A stretch of 64,000 nucleotides of DNA from Notospermus geniculatus (Eukaryota > Nemertea > Pilidiophora > Heteronemertea > Lineidae): assembly GCA_002633025.1 (NCBI GenBank), contig NMRB01000040.1, forward strand, positions 88,381 through 152,380, written 5' to 3'. This document shows, in pieces, positions 46,101 through 59,222 of this stretch (position 1 is its first letter; every line of letters starts with the position of its first letter). A program made the translations under genes and the position numbers. A model generated the notes under the pieces. That model saw nothing but the letters and a program-made list of their open reading frames with translations. It searched no databases and was not told the DNA's origin.

Positions 46101-49100
46101 GATGTCGCTGAATGATCAACAAGGGCTGTCAGATTGCCTGTGCATTGATCTAGCCTACTAGGCCTGTTTACCTGGGGTACGTAGTACATCTCAGCTATTG
46201 AAATGTGCGGGTTCACCAAGGCCATTAACACTTTCGTCAAATGTGACATCCGATGGGTTTTCTAAGACCGCAACACATTTGGTCACAACCTGCCAAGCTA
46301 AGAGTGACATGAGACTGGTTTTACTGTGGTGGCTCACAAATGATTTGGATTCCCTGCTGTGGTCCTCTTGCAGGAATGTGAGAGGAACTTCCCTCCATGA
46401 TACACAAGATACCATGATATATAATGGACCAGCAGAAGCGTCTGATAACATACAGTAGCCATTCTGTCAACACTAAATCCCAATTTGAATAAAGACTCTA
46501 GGGTTACCGGTACATGGCTATGACATGGTCAGTGTAGTAGGCGTAATATCATCAGCGGCTGCTATTTGGTTATCTGATCTGCATTTACTGTGGAAGCCAG
46601 ACAGAAATATCACGTTATACTCCCAAATGACAAATTCCCAATTTCAACAAGAGAAATATTAGATCCAGGCCAGCTGATTGGTCAATAACTTGGTGCAGGC
46701 CACTAGATTAAGGTCAACAGCCGAGAGTCTGCTGTTTTTCCCTAATTTTCATGGTCTGGTCTTCCCAAAGATATTAGTCATTTGATAATTACATACTGTA
46801 TATCAATTGATATTCCTGCTAAACGTTGAACCAGTTCCAGGAAGCTTCAAGGAAGCTTAGCCTGATTCATCAACAGAATGTTTATCATTCTGATTCATCA
46901 ACAGAAGTATTATTTTGTGGGTCAACAGAATAATGCCAAGACAGGTAAACAAATCATGTTAACAAACACCTGTCAGAATTAATATCTAAATCTTCATCTG
47001 GCAGGTACAACTCCTCAGTTCGTTTTGTGAAGTATGACGTCATTAACCCTGACCGACAAACTAAGTCGTCATTCCAAATATCAAACACGCCATAATAAGG
47101 TGTGACATACTACCTGGTTTATAATCTGGCCAAATTAAAAACCGGACAACTTCCATGACTTTGATATGATTGGTGTTTATTTGCAGTTACGAAGTACAAG
47201 TACGTCAGGTACCATCTCAGACTGGCCGGACAAGTGGGCAGAGATCAACAACTGATCCTTATGAAATTTTGATAGTTAAAACCATCACTTGATATACTAA
47301 TCCCTGTAGGTCACTGTGCCATCTCTCATGTCCAGATTACAAAACAGATAACCCAAATATTTTTTATTCTAGATAGACATACTCACCCCTAAAAATATAT
47401 TCCTTGCAGAATCAAATCCAGCTGCATAAATCCTAGCCACGTACGGTGGATTCCTATCCACTAATATCCGACATGCAAAACGTGATATTGTACTTTGTGT
47501 GACAGCGCAGTCTTCAGCCTTCTGAGCACCAGGTACCGTGTCGAGGACGACAAAGTCAATCGGAGACTCTGAAGATCTCCCAATCTGAAATGAAAGAAAG
47601 TTGATGAGCGAAAATATGAAAGAGCAACAAAATTGACAGTGCAGACAGTGCATACAATCTATACTATAATTGTTTGTGCCTAATGTTTGTGATCGTTCTC
47701 CTCCTAAGTTTGGCTTTCAAATGTCCCGTGACCGCTGCCCTGCTGTGTGTAATAATGTGCCATAAGTCGACGTGGAAGTCTTTTTCAATGTTTTCCCCCG
47801 TTTTCTGTAAAAAACGCCTTTTTGTTCCATAATCGAAAGACAGGAGAGTTCCACATCCGTCCGCCAGCGTAGCGCCTAGCGGCAATTGGAGAAACTACGA
47901 TAAATACCAGTGAGACCAGTGAGACTGTTCACATATTAATATTCATGCGCGATATAGTTCGTAATGTATCGGTACTTTATATACAATCGCAGTGTTTTCT
48001 TCAGTCTTTGATACAAAAAGTGTCTGTTATTTTGATAATTATCTATATTGACGTTGGGGAGGTTAACGATTCGCCTCTTTTGCCGAAATTTGAACGCAGG
48101 AAATTTTCCAGCGCCGCCTGACATATCCAAACAATACATTCGTGCATATTAGCGCCCCGTACAGTGCACAGTCGCCATGGCCGAGTGGCAAAGCAGCCTG
48201 CCCATAGAGCAGAAGGTCTCGGGTTCGAAACGCGGGGCATGTAAATTTTCTTCGACTTCATTTATTAGTAATTTGTTTTTTTTCTTTTTCCTTTCTCTTT
48301 TTTTCATCATGTATTATATGACTTTGCGTTTATTTGGCATGGGAATGCATGTAAATCATGTATAATTAGGCCTATCAAATATCATCATGGCAACATGCGG
48401 CATGGACCATGGTGCGTAGCGGCAATGAGGGTGCAAATAAAGGTGTTCACAAGGTGTTCGCCATACTTCGTAACGTACATGTAGGCCTACTTAGTCTGCA
48501 AAACACGTGTCAATGCCTTCTGAGCACCAGGTACCGTGTCGAGGACGACAAAGTCAATCGGAGACTCTGAAGATCTCCCAATCTGAAATGAAAGAAAGTT
48601 GATGAGTGAAAATATGAAAGAGCAACAAAATTGACAGTGCATACAATACAAGTACATACAAATGACAAATACATGTCGCACATTCTAAATGAAGATACCG
48701 GTACCTCACTCTTCATACATGTCATATAAATTCCTGTTTGATGGCCAAGTCGGACGCTAGATGCCAAGTCAACAAGTTTCGGTTGGTCTAACTTTCAAAA
48801 GTGATTGTACATGATAGGAGTGAATTTGATTTCATTTCCAGTTCGTGATGAAGACTGAAGTGTTTTTAAGGCTGTGGCCCTTCAAGGCTATATATTAGTT
48901 TGTATGTTTAATGTTGCCATTTCGCCCGATATCAAAACCTCATAGGCCAGCATTTGCTTTATACATTTTTGCTATTGAATATCACAACATCATGCAGTTT
49001 CATGGGGCAACACATGGCACTAGTTAGACGGGTAATATTGTCATTCAAACAATGCTGATGTGCATCACAGTGAAGTTTATCAGTTCAACTCCTTCATTTT

Positions 49101-52100
49101 ATTTTATTTTTTTTTTCGCCAGCAGCATGCCACTTTTGATGAAAAAGATCCGTTAAACTAACAATCAAATTGGTATGGCCTTGATTACAATGCATCATGA
49201 ATACAATGGACTGCATCAGTGAAATGAATGCAGCGTGGCTTTCACAAGACTTTCACATTCTCTGTCTCTGCAGTTCTGTGTCTGTCATTTATAGTCCTTC
49301 AAGGTCAAATGATATCATACGAAATAAAGATGAAATTCAAGAAAATACTGATTTGCCGTGTGTTTGTCAAGCTGATTCACTACCATTCCTCCCAATCGCT
49401 TCGATACTTCTCCGTAATAGACCATGCTGCTCGGTGAATCATAATGCAAGCACTTGAAAAATGCAATTAGGAGCAGCTTATTCAAACACACACATATTCT
49501 TAACCGCATATCGTGTGCCAAGTGGCAATCAACAGACAAAGACTTGACAGAGACTCAGATTTGATATATTGTATGAAAAAATTGCAATTTTTAACTCGAT
49601 GAATTTTCTGCCACCATCACTGTTCTTCAACCCTCGGTGGTGAAAACTATGAAATAATAAAGCCCAGAAAACACTGATGTTTTACAGTACCAAAATACTG
49701 TGATCGATGGTTCATTTTTCCCTGCTGGTTACCTTTGGTGCAATGAGACCTGAATCATTACATTAACGCATGAGATGAATTCTCAAGTCATTGCAATTAG
49801 TCGCATCATCAACAGACTAATACTAACAACCCTAGTAATCCCCAATCACGCTGCCATGGAAATAATGAGGGAGCTGAGGGCTGGTAATTATGATTTGTGA
49901 AATTTGATTTCGTTGATGGGACAATTACTGAGCACTGCGATAATAAATTCTCATGATTCCATGATGGATTCATTGTCTCTGTCTTCCTGCTGGATGTAAT
50001 ACTAATGACAATGTCTGTGGTCTTACTTGGAACATGTCCGTATCCTCATCATGCTCATATTCCACCACCACTGCCTGGTTCCTGGACAAGGTATAGGAGA
50101 CTGTGGGACACTTGCTATCTTGGACTGCCTGCAACGAGAACACACAACGCGAACGTTACCAATAAATCAAACGGTATCTTTTTGGAGCCACAAGCAGAGA
50201 AATTGCCTGCAGCATGATCACCAGGGGTTGTTTTGTTCTTATACACCAGCCAGGGGCAAAAGAATGTCAGTATCACATATCAGAATAGACTACTCTGTCC
50301 AACTTGACCTTGAAGGCCCCGATTTGTGGGTTTCACACTGCGATAGGAAATTCTTTGATATTTTCCAATGCACAGCCTCCATACAATGGGCGTATCAGAA
50401 AATTGCACCACAATCCTGACAACTGTGTGAAGGTATAGCATGGACACTGAAGGACACCAGTGGAAACACACATTCAGCTGGATATCATCATTGATAAACA
50501 TGAAATTTCCTACCACCGGTTGAATACTGACTGTAGGATTAACTAAATCCAGTGGATTATTCACTCAAACAGCAAGTTAATCAATTCAGCTAAGCGTATA
50601 TCAATAATTGATCATCATAAAGCCACCATTAACCTTGGAATATTCTTAATAGTAGCCTGCAGCTATCCAACCATTGTAACAGATGGCTGTACAGTGTTTT
50701 GGCGATCTGATCAGGTTGAGAAAATATGAGGCCATCTACACCATACCAACTTCTACAATCCCCAGTCCCAATGAGCTCCCCATTTTTTTCTCCCAGAAAA
50801 AAACATCAGACGCTGGAAATTTCCCAAATGAATCAATTGATCAAGCTGAGGTTATCATTTTTCATCAGAAAAAAATGTCCGTCTCTTTCAACCCACACTG
50901 TCTTTTTGTTTGGAAATACCATGAAGGTCCACATAGGCATTGAACAACTGACTGTCATGTCTGTGGATGTCGTCAATGTCATGGTAATTCCTATCAAAGG
51001 CACTGTGACCTTGCCATTGCTCAGATATATCTCCATCTTCAACGAAACAATTTTTCCACTTGATTTAATCAGGAAATGAATCCATACTTATTGATTCGGT
51101 GAATCCAATTATCACAGAACATAGTCCACTGCTTCGGTGGAATACACAATTCCGGGATTATACGGGTAATGGATTTGAAGCCCTGCTGTCATTGTGTTAA
51201 ACAATGCCATGCATACCAATATAAGGATAGGGAATTACCTGCTCAGATAAAAATGTCAGTTGGATAGTGATGGATCTATCTTGTGCAAGGATGCTTGCTC
51301 CATTTGATTGTCACGTCACATCATAATATGACATGTATGCTCAAGATATTCATTCTATAATGCTCTCCACTGCAGCACAGTACCAAAGCACTCTACAGTC
51401 TCTCCTCCAGAACCCTTCCTGCTGGAGAACTCAAGGAGCAGCTCACACAGCGCATCACTAGATCCTTCAGACCGGTTGAGGAAACAAAGGGGCAACTTGG
51501 CCAGGAATCGAACCCTGCCTAGCCAAAGGACTTTTGGGGTCTATCCCATTCGCAATGGGAATACAGACCCAAAGTAGAGAGTGCTAAAGAGTCAAATCTC
51601 CTCTGCTTACAGACAGGATTGACCAAAGACTATTAAACCAGCTGGCTTTGGTAATAGTATTGACCAGACACGTTGAAGGCATTGATTACCCCCTTTGGAA
51701 TCATCAATCACATTCTCTCGCCAAGTTGAAAAAGCCATTAGAAGTACAAGCTGGAGTCTCCTTATGTCTTAGCATGGATTATAGCCGTCGTGGGATTGAC
51801 CATTTCCAGCCCACTTTGTACTTCCATGGTAATGAAGCAAATGTTACTGATTAATGCCAAGTAATGTACAAGAAGCACAACTGGTGAATTTTTCTGATGA
51901 TTTACTCTCATTTGGCAGCTTCTGACAAAACTCTAACAAAGGGAACAACTTAAAAGACTGGTTCCTGATTTCTGAGATCAGCAGTGCCTTCCTATCCTTC
52001 AACCACTTTACCAGTACCTTGCCCATTCTGCAAATTTTGCACTCAAGGCCCAGATGAAGCCAAGGTTTATGCATTGCAATGCTCTCCTAAATAATCTGTG

Positions 52101-55100
52101 AAATCTCCAGGGACTTTTTTCCACGGCAATCTCCATGACAGATCACCTGCACAAAGCAGTGCGATTGCGGTTATGATGAGTTGAAAGCATTTCACTGAGT
52201 GTTAATGCAGGTGCATGATCAGTTATTGTGGCTGTTAAGAGACACCATTTGTGCAAGAAATAGATCTGATGAGCTTTCACATGCGAGATATTTTCGGAGA
52301 CGGGGAAGAGAGAAAAACTGTGTATTGAGTATTCCCACCAGCATGTATCTTGTGAACACAGAGTCATGTTTCCTTCCCACCAGAGAGTGTGTGCAATTTA
52401 CCATAACACTGCCAATAGTTGGCCAAGTCTCCATTTCTATCGACCAATGTGGAACCTCAGGTCAATCAGAGTTAGAAGTTGTAAAACTAAATGCATGGTG
52501 CTGTAACATGCCTGCATAGGTTGTTGGCAGTACCGGTAAATATGAAGAATAGACAGTGCAATATCTTTGGTGATTTTTCCCAGCCTACTCCATCGATTTC
52601 CCGTCAGTGAAGACTTTCTCTGCACCACCTTGTAGAGGGTAATCAATATTTGAAACCAGCAGATCATGATACCAGGGAAAATGAAGGCAGACATATCCCA
52701 TCAAAACATATTGGATCGTCAATCACTGCACGGGACATATCGCAGAGTTCAGTAAATTTATTTCCACTCTGGCATAAAATGCAGAGTAATCCACATTTCT
52801 TGTTCTTTGACAAAGCTAGTAACGGAGATGGCACCTAATTTATCAATGCAAATAGGCAAACTTTTCATTTTCGTTTCTGGAATTGCCTCAGTAAAATGGT
52901 AAATGTCTTTACTGATAACTTGTATTCCAATTTTAACCCACTTGATTGAACGGGAGTGTTGCATTGTGCATTCTATCTAAAGCAGTGTACATTGTAGGCT
53001 ACCACGTAGGTTCTGCAGCTTTTCATGTTTTCATGTGGGCTGGCATATTGACTTACCCTTGAAGTGGCGAAGTTCACATGTTGAAATATCAGCCCGCAGG
53101 CTTGGAAGTGGGCCACCTACTGCATTGCAGGTGAATCAACTCACCTTTGCGATCTGATCAGATTCATCGCATCAACCTCATTCCTTAGAAAAATTCAAAA
53201 GAAACAACTTTCCACTTCTTAAAAATATATTGACAGCTCATTCCCTGGGCGAGGATGCATTGGCAATTTCTGCAGGGATGTTCAAGTAAGATGCAATAGT
53301 CCCTGTTCAGGAATGTTGCCAATTTGTCTGAACAATTCCTGCGCAAAGGAATGGGGGAGGGGAGGGGGTCATTTGACATGTTTGAAGATTTTTCTGAATG
53401 TTTTGACAACAGACTAGCAAAAACCTGCAACTTCACCTGATGGGAGAGGACATGTCAGCACAGGGTTAGTCTTTTCAACCACAATGGTGGACCTGCAGAG
53501 CAACGTACCACACAGCTTCATTCCTGGCATGACGTTTGTTTGAAATCAATTCATTTTATTTAATACGTGGAAACATGCAGTCTGCCCACTCTGTCTTCAG
53601 GGTTTCCACTTTTACTTTGCCGGATCACAGAATGATGTATGTGGATGTAAGATGTTGATTCAAACGAAGCACAAATTGATTCTACAAAATTCCTAGATTT
53701 CGACACACCAGACACGCATCACGTATCCCTATTGACCGATGGCAGTGGTATGCATACTGCTTCAGACAATCAGCCAGTTTCATATTAGTCACTAACCTCA
53801 CCCGATAACCTATTGAACATGTTGAACATCAACATGTAAAACCGCAGAAAAAAAATCACCATGTTTGAACAACTGAACAACTGCTAGTTGAGGGCTCTCA
53901 TCTGAAAAGTGGTGCTCTCAAAATGTCTAGCTACTAAATGTTGGAACCTCCCCTCTGCCAGGCGGACAATCTTCCACTATGAATAACAATTTGGATACTT
54001 CTCTTTCAGTGCTGACCTCTGTAGTGTAGGGTATAGGTTTCAACATGCCAATGACATTGATCACTGTGTATTTCAAGCAACTTGATAAGTTTCAAGTATT
54101 TGTGGAGCCACATCATGTGGCCCACATGAGAAATAGACCACCACTGTCAAGTGTCACCGGTCAAGTGTCATTGATAAATAGGGGCTACCTCATTAATTGT
54201 AGAGTATACTTCCTGTGCCATTGTTTATCAATAGTGAGATAGCTGGCACCATCCAGTCACACACACACACAATCCGAACATCACCATATCATCTGATACT
54301 CGCTTCCTCCTCTATAAAGCATTGACATCAGCAGCAGCTGACAATTCATGACCATGCAGTAGAAATCAACCAGTTCCATGAAAATATCACTGGAATTCAG
54401 CAATACGTACATAAACCCAATGGGAATGCAGCAATATCTATCGGAAATCTTGTACACATGATGACCGTCAGCAATGTGTTAATCAAAAGCGAACTAATCT
54501 AGAACAAGTATTTGCCATACATCATTTCATGATGAACAACCTTCCTTATATTTATAATACATGATGTTTTGTTATGCAGACCTACATTTTTGTCCACACA
54601 TGTAATATACAAATACATGTATTTTGAAACACAAGCAAAATTGCTGTAAATATTGTGACTGTTGTTCCTTGGGGGCTTTTGCCTCAAAAATTGTTATTCT
54701 AATACATGAACATGGAGTGATGATAAAAGGTCGACAAATAAGGCAAAAATTGAGCAGCGATAAAGCAATTGCAGCAGAACAGAGAAAGCATTTTTCAAAG
54801 CAAGAAACTGACCCCCAAATTCAAGTCAGTTGCTGGTATCCTTCATTTCCAGTCCTACTGACATGAGTCAATAGACTAGACGTGGGATGCAAACCACTTG
54901 TATATGTATCTTGTTTGTATCAAAGCCCAATGATCAAGATTCACATTATCACAACTTACTTGTGATGCTTGTGGGTTCTTTACAATATGCTTCTTCAGCG
55001 GCTTAACACCATTTGCCTTTACGCGTTTGTGGAGGGTAAATTTACTCCTCCGTCGCCCTTTATCGCCATCAGGCAGGGAACCATTGTACCTGAAAACAGA

Positions 55101-58004
55101 AATCGCGGCAAATTAGGCATGAAATTGAGTGTACTGGCCAGACAGTAGCAAGGCTTTGACCAATGCTTGGCTTGTTTCGCCAGTTCCAGATTTTCTGCTC
55201 GGATGTGTCGTGGTAATGATATCACACGGTCTGGAACAATTTATTGGACTTGGATGATGTTTTTTTGCAGCAATGTCAGAGTCAGACTGTATGATCAGTT
55301 GTTCTCCAGAACATGGGTTTTGACATTATTCATTCCATACCATAATCCATACCATAATCAGAACACTTTATCATTATCATAGAGACACTAATGAATGGAT
55401 TATAGGTTCAGACTATTTCCCATCACATCCTCTTCTTGAACTACAGAAAATTGAGGTAGCTTCAAGTGTCAGACAACAGTGTTATTCAAGCTGTTCTTTT
55501 CTTCATTTCCAATTACCATGTCATCTTCGTATTAGCCTGTAGAGCCCTTGAGGAAATTGGGCTCTGGGGTATCGAGTGGATGGGTATTGTTCATCATAGA
55601 CAGTGGCTGATGCTGTAAATCCATGACAAATGTACAGACACTTCATTGGCTGATACAGTGGAACTACATTGTAACTATCATGTATTTCAACTTGGACATA
55701 ACAGTCAGAGACATATATCACAACAGAGTTGGCAAGAGTTCAGATATGATTAGGCTGGGTTTGGTCTGCCCGCCCAGACTGTTTAGTGATGTGCCAGTTC
55801 CAATTTCCAAACACCATGTTTGTCTAGATTCATCCTCCATGGGAAGTAGCTTGTATTATAAACAGGCAAGGAGCTGTTCTGTCAACAATCTTGCCAACTG
55901 TAAGTGTAAGTAAATCAAAATGATCGTTTAATTATCGGCAATGCTGAAAGACAATATTAGCTATTGTCTGGATGTTCAAATTGCTGAGGAACTGAGAGAT
56001 TGTCCCCAAAATGTTCAAGATTCACAGCCCTTTAAATGCAATTACATGTATACTACTACATGTAGCTGATGCCAATGAACATTTCGTGATCCATCTTTGT
56101 TGATCAATCAATCATGGTCTAATTTATTCATGGAAGAGTCCAGCCATGCTAGAACAATTAAGAGCGAGCAAAAAGGAAGCCAGCTTTCGCTGGACATGGG
56201 AAGCATACTGTCAGCTTTCGTTTATGAACTGGGGTGCTAAGCATGCTAGGGTATCATACACTGATACAGGAGGGAGTGTACCCAAGAAGAAAGCAACTCA
56301 TTCAGGCGAATGCCTGAACTAAGTGACCCTTGCCTTTACAGTAAAGCATCTGGCTATTCTGGAACATGTCACAACATGAATTATGCACAATAAAGAAAGG
56401 ATTTTGTGCTGGTTCTTTTTTATGCAACCAACTATAATAAAACCTGACCCCCTGACCTGTTAAATTTACCAATTCCACATTCTGAATGTCACAGTTGGAG
56501 AGGTATTCATGAAAGGGAATACACAACAGTCTACAATTGAAATGCTAGAATAACTCCTCACACGGACACATCAGTCACAAACAGTACTCGTACATCATGC
56601 AAGATTTTGGGTTGGCCCACCCTCAGATGCAAGCTTATAGATCCTCAGTTTTTTACCAGGAAGTGGCCATAGCCGGTCATCCCACTCACTGCTTCTTTCA
56701 CAAATCATGAATGAGTCAGGCGGGCGGTGTAGAATCATAATGGAGAAGTGCCGACTACACCTCAGCCACACTTGTATGATTCAGATGTTAATCTATAATG
56801 GTGATGATGGGGATTTGATAAAATCTTGCTACATGCAGCACCACCCAGTTTGGAGGACTGTGATGAATTTTCATGTTGTTTGTTGCTACAAAATTCAGGG
56901 ATGCTCATTGCAAGATGCATGAGGCAATACCAATGCCAATGGGCCCAGGAGTCATGACTGTATATTTGGCACTGGGTAGGGCCATGGGGCCAGCCATGTC
57001 CAATGACCATGTGCCCACAGGAATATTCCTGGTCGAGAGAAGGGAGTTTATCAGGAGACCAGTCGCCCAGAGGGATGGGATGATACATAGTACAAATACA
57101 CTACATGTACATGTACTCCACTTCCAAGCCGTTCCTTCAACATACCCTACTGTTCTTCGTGCTCCGTTACGCCAACTGACTGAGGTGAAATTTTCCTTTT
57201 GTGCACTTTCATTTTCAAGGCACGTCTCAATATGATTGTTGAACGTGTTAAAAACCACCGCAAGAAGATGATGATGCATACAGTGTGAGCTGCCAGTTAC
57301 TAATGCTGTCAGACACCATCCTACGAGCAGAGGACCAAACTGTCAGGTTGTCATGGCAATGAAGCAATAAGATGCATCAGGTTTGCAATGAATCACTGGT
57401 TGCTGTGATTGTGGGTAGGCAGGTTTCACAAAAATGACAACACGTCGATTTCTTGATAAGCGTCTGATTCGGTGTCGGATGCTGGCAAGCAACATCTAAC
57501 TTACATCATGATTGGTGTCAAAGAAGATGTGGGCAACATTACCCAGGGTAATCCAAGATGTACATTTACCCATGTTGGCATTATCAAACTTACCCTAAAA
57601 CGACAAGTTCACCATACTTGAGTGGGTGGTACTTGACTGGACTCCCCTCCCTGCTTGATTGGCGGCTTTCGTTCCTCAATTTGTCAGCTTTTGTTCTCTT
57701 CTGTCCTTCTTCTACAACAGCCCTGTAAAATATAAAAAATATCTTCTTTTTCAGAAAAGCTGAAAACGAATTGCTAACCCAAAGCTGGATGAAGTAAATA
57801 TTTTACTCGTAAATTAATCACATACCCGGTACATTGTGTAAGGTCCTCCCTGATAATCATAATAATAACCCATGAGTAGGGCCTAAATGACAACAAAAGA
57901 TCTTACCACTCCCCATCATCAAACACAGAATATCCACACTCCTGATCACATGGCACAGAGTATCCACGTTTCATGCCCTCTGTGTGCTTTCCCTCCTCAG
58001 GCAT
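43183..58004 (-). CDS. PELI: Pellino E3 ligase, FHA region only
   Basis: Pellino proteins bind phosphorylated IRAK through a winged FHA domain and ubiquitinate it through a C-terminal RING-like domain. Seven exons join in frame: 58004-57907, 57722-57594, 55089-54960, 50128-50027, 47584-47387, 44899-44711, 43281-43183 (315 residues). Diagnostic: VKYHPLKYGELVVLGYNGSL, GDKGRRRSKFTLHKR, SYTLSRNQAVVVEYEHD, IGRSSESPIDFVVLDTVPG, STISRFACRI, NPPYVARIYAAGFDSARNI, GLTTNGILIVHPVGGF and GTLIDLCGATLLWRSALGL. Human Pellino then continues for about 150 residues with the Cys/His-rich RING-like region in one large exon. No such exon or open frame exists anywhere in the window; a donor (GTAAGT) follows 43183, so a further exon is expected. 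The start used here is the ATG at 58004; alternative first exons lie further upstream. Confidence 0.92.
43323..43544. mobile_element. MITE, termini TTAACCCTTCCACTGCCA
   Basis: Left TTAACCCTTCCACTGCCA and right TGGCAGTGAAAGGGTTAA are inverted with one or two mismatches. Inner arms around 43410-43470 (GTATTCATTGGAAAG / CTTTCCAATGGATAC) also pair. No open frame. It lies directly upstream of the last visible Pellino exon, inside the intron. Confidence 0.75.
44514..44670. mobile_element. MITE family 'GGAAAACC', copy 2
   Basis: Diverged copy of the 10571 element with a central deletion: it keeps GAATGATCAACAAGGGC, GTTACGTAGTACAT, ATTGAAATGTGCAGGTTCAC and the ends GGGAAACCTGTCGGATGTTG / CCAACCGGGTTTTCC. 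Confidence 0.75.
45879..46060. mobile_element. MITE, termini TACAGTGGAACCTC
   Basis: TACAGTGGAACCTC at the left is inverted at the right (GAGGTTCCACTGTA). Internal words GGACACCTCT and AGGTGTCCTTAA recur. I recall similar TACAGTGGAACCTC...GGACACCTC elements in several invertebrate genomes (unverified). Lies in a Pellino intron. Confidence 0.8.
46083..46268. mobile_element. MITE family 'GGAAAACC', copy 3
   Basis: Close full-length relative of the 10571 copy: same TCTAGGAAAACCTGGCGGAT start, GATCTAGCCTACTAGGCCTG centre and TGACATCCGATGGGTTTTC end. Twenty-two bases after the 45879 element. Confidence 0.8.
48172..48243 (+). pseudogene. tRNA-like sequence (SINE head or tRNA pseudogene)
   Basis: Has an A-box-like TGGCCGAGTGGC and a B-box-like GGTTCGAAACG about 45 bases apart. 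The 5' and 3' ends (GTCGCCA / GGGGCAT) do not pair as an acceptor stem and the anticodon loop lacks U33, so it is not a working tRNA. Flanked by T-rich sequence downstream. Confidence 0.55.
48515..48647 (-). pseudogene. PELI: Partial duplicate of a Pellino FHA exon and its acceptor intron
   Basis: About 125 bases are identical, except one substitution and a short indel, to 47517-47650. It covers the splice acceptor, the first 23 codons (IGRSSESPIDFVVLDTVPGA) and about 60 bases of intron. The frame then runs into ALTRVLQTK and a stop. The missing exon half makes it non-functional as a replacement exon; used as a terminal exon it would truncate the FHA domain. Confidence 0.8.
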
Positions 58005-58818
58005 TGTGAAGAAAACTGAGGTATACCTTGACTACAGTTGATAACGGACCAAATAACTAAACCCATACTGCCATGACTGCCGAGCTGATTAGGAAAGCTG
58101 TTTACTCATTCCACATTTACATAAAACCTGGTTTCATGGAAACCAGGAAAGAACCAGGAGAGCTAAAAATAGAACAGCAGCACTCACGAATGTCAATTTA
58201 AATTACTGTGTCACACAACCGTACCAGTTACAATCATCCCCAAGGTCTAAAGTATCACATATTTTCAGAAAGCACTCGACCTCCTCTCAGGTTTCAATCA
58301 CTAAGGAAGTGAGAACTTCTTGACTTACAAATGTAATGAACTTAACTTGATAATAAGTCAGATTAACTTATTTGAACCAAATGAACCAGAATGGCATTTT
58401 TTTTTCTGGAGTCCACCTAACCAAATCAGAGTAACACATTTCCTCTTTTTTCAGCCATCACATACAAGTATTGTTCATGAACCAGCATCGGAAATATGGC
58501 CTAAAAATTTAACAATGTATAATGAGAGCAAACATTACTATGTTCATGATATTTAAAAACATTTCTGAGGCATGTATAAACTCGTACAGTTAACAATTCA
58601 GGCGGCAAACAGGCAACCATCCGCCACTTTGCAAGCCCCGACTTGCCCAGGTTTTAGCGCCATTGCCAGTGTGATCAATAATGAGTTCATGAGGTATGCG
58701 GCTGATTATTGACATTAGAAATGGAATAAAGAACAAGCCAAACCCTCTGAGCTCACGGCATTATCGTATTATTCCTTAGAAGTTACAGCATTAATGCTAA
58801 GGCCACGGTTAGTATATC

Positions 58819-59222
58819 CTTTGGTTTACGGGCATAAAGATTTTGAGCCCAGGTACGGAGGACGGAATAAAAATAAAAAAAAACTTCAGTTCAGTTCATT
58901 TTTTTCATTTTCAGCTTCAGAATGACAAGTTAGAAAAATCGGAGGAAATAAAAAACCAAATAAATTCTTTATAAATGCCTCTTTTCTGCTTCTTTCCGTC
59001 CTCGCTGCCGGGAAATAGACATACGCCAGTTGGTTTTGTTTATTTTTAGCTGTCGTGACTGCTGAAATCAAGGTCGGCGGGAATAAAAACAACTCCATTT
59101 ATTTGTTTTTTTCTCAGAAGACCTCATTTGAACTTCGGCGGAAATAAAACAAACTGATTTTCCCAATTTTATTTTTTTTTCGGAATGGCATTTTGCCACG
59201 TCGGCGGGCCCGTAAACCAAAG
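58819..59222. mobile_element. Inverted-end element, CTTTGGTTTACGGGC
   Basis: CTTTGGTTTACGGGC at 58819-58833 is exactly inverted at 59208-59222. The interior is AT-rich, with loosely repeated 'CGGxGGxAATAAAA' lines about every 80 bases. No gene. Confidence 0.7.

Noticed and set aside
50027-50419. 130-residue plus-strand open frame
   Set aside because: Partly antisense to the Pellino exon at 50128-50027, whose reading is clearly conserved.
56905-57279. 124-residue minus-strand open frame
   Set aside because: Lies in a Pellino intron, has no family resemblance and overlaps an open frame of similar length on the other strand; composition is not coding-like.
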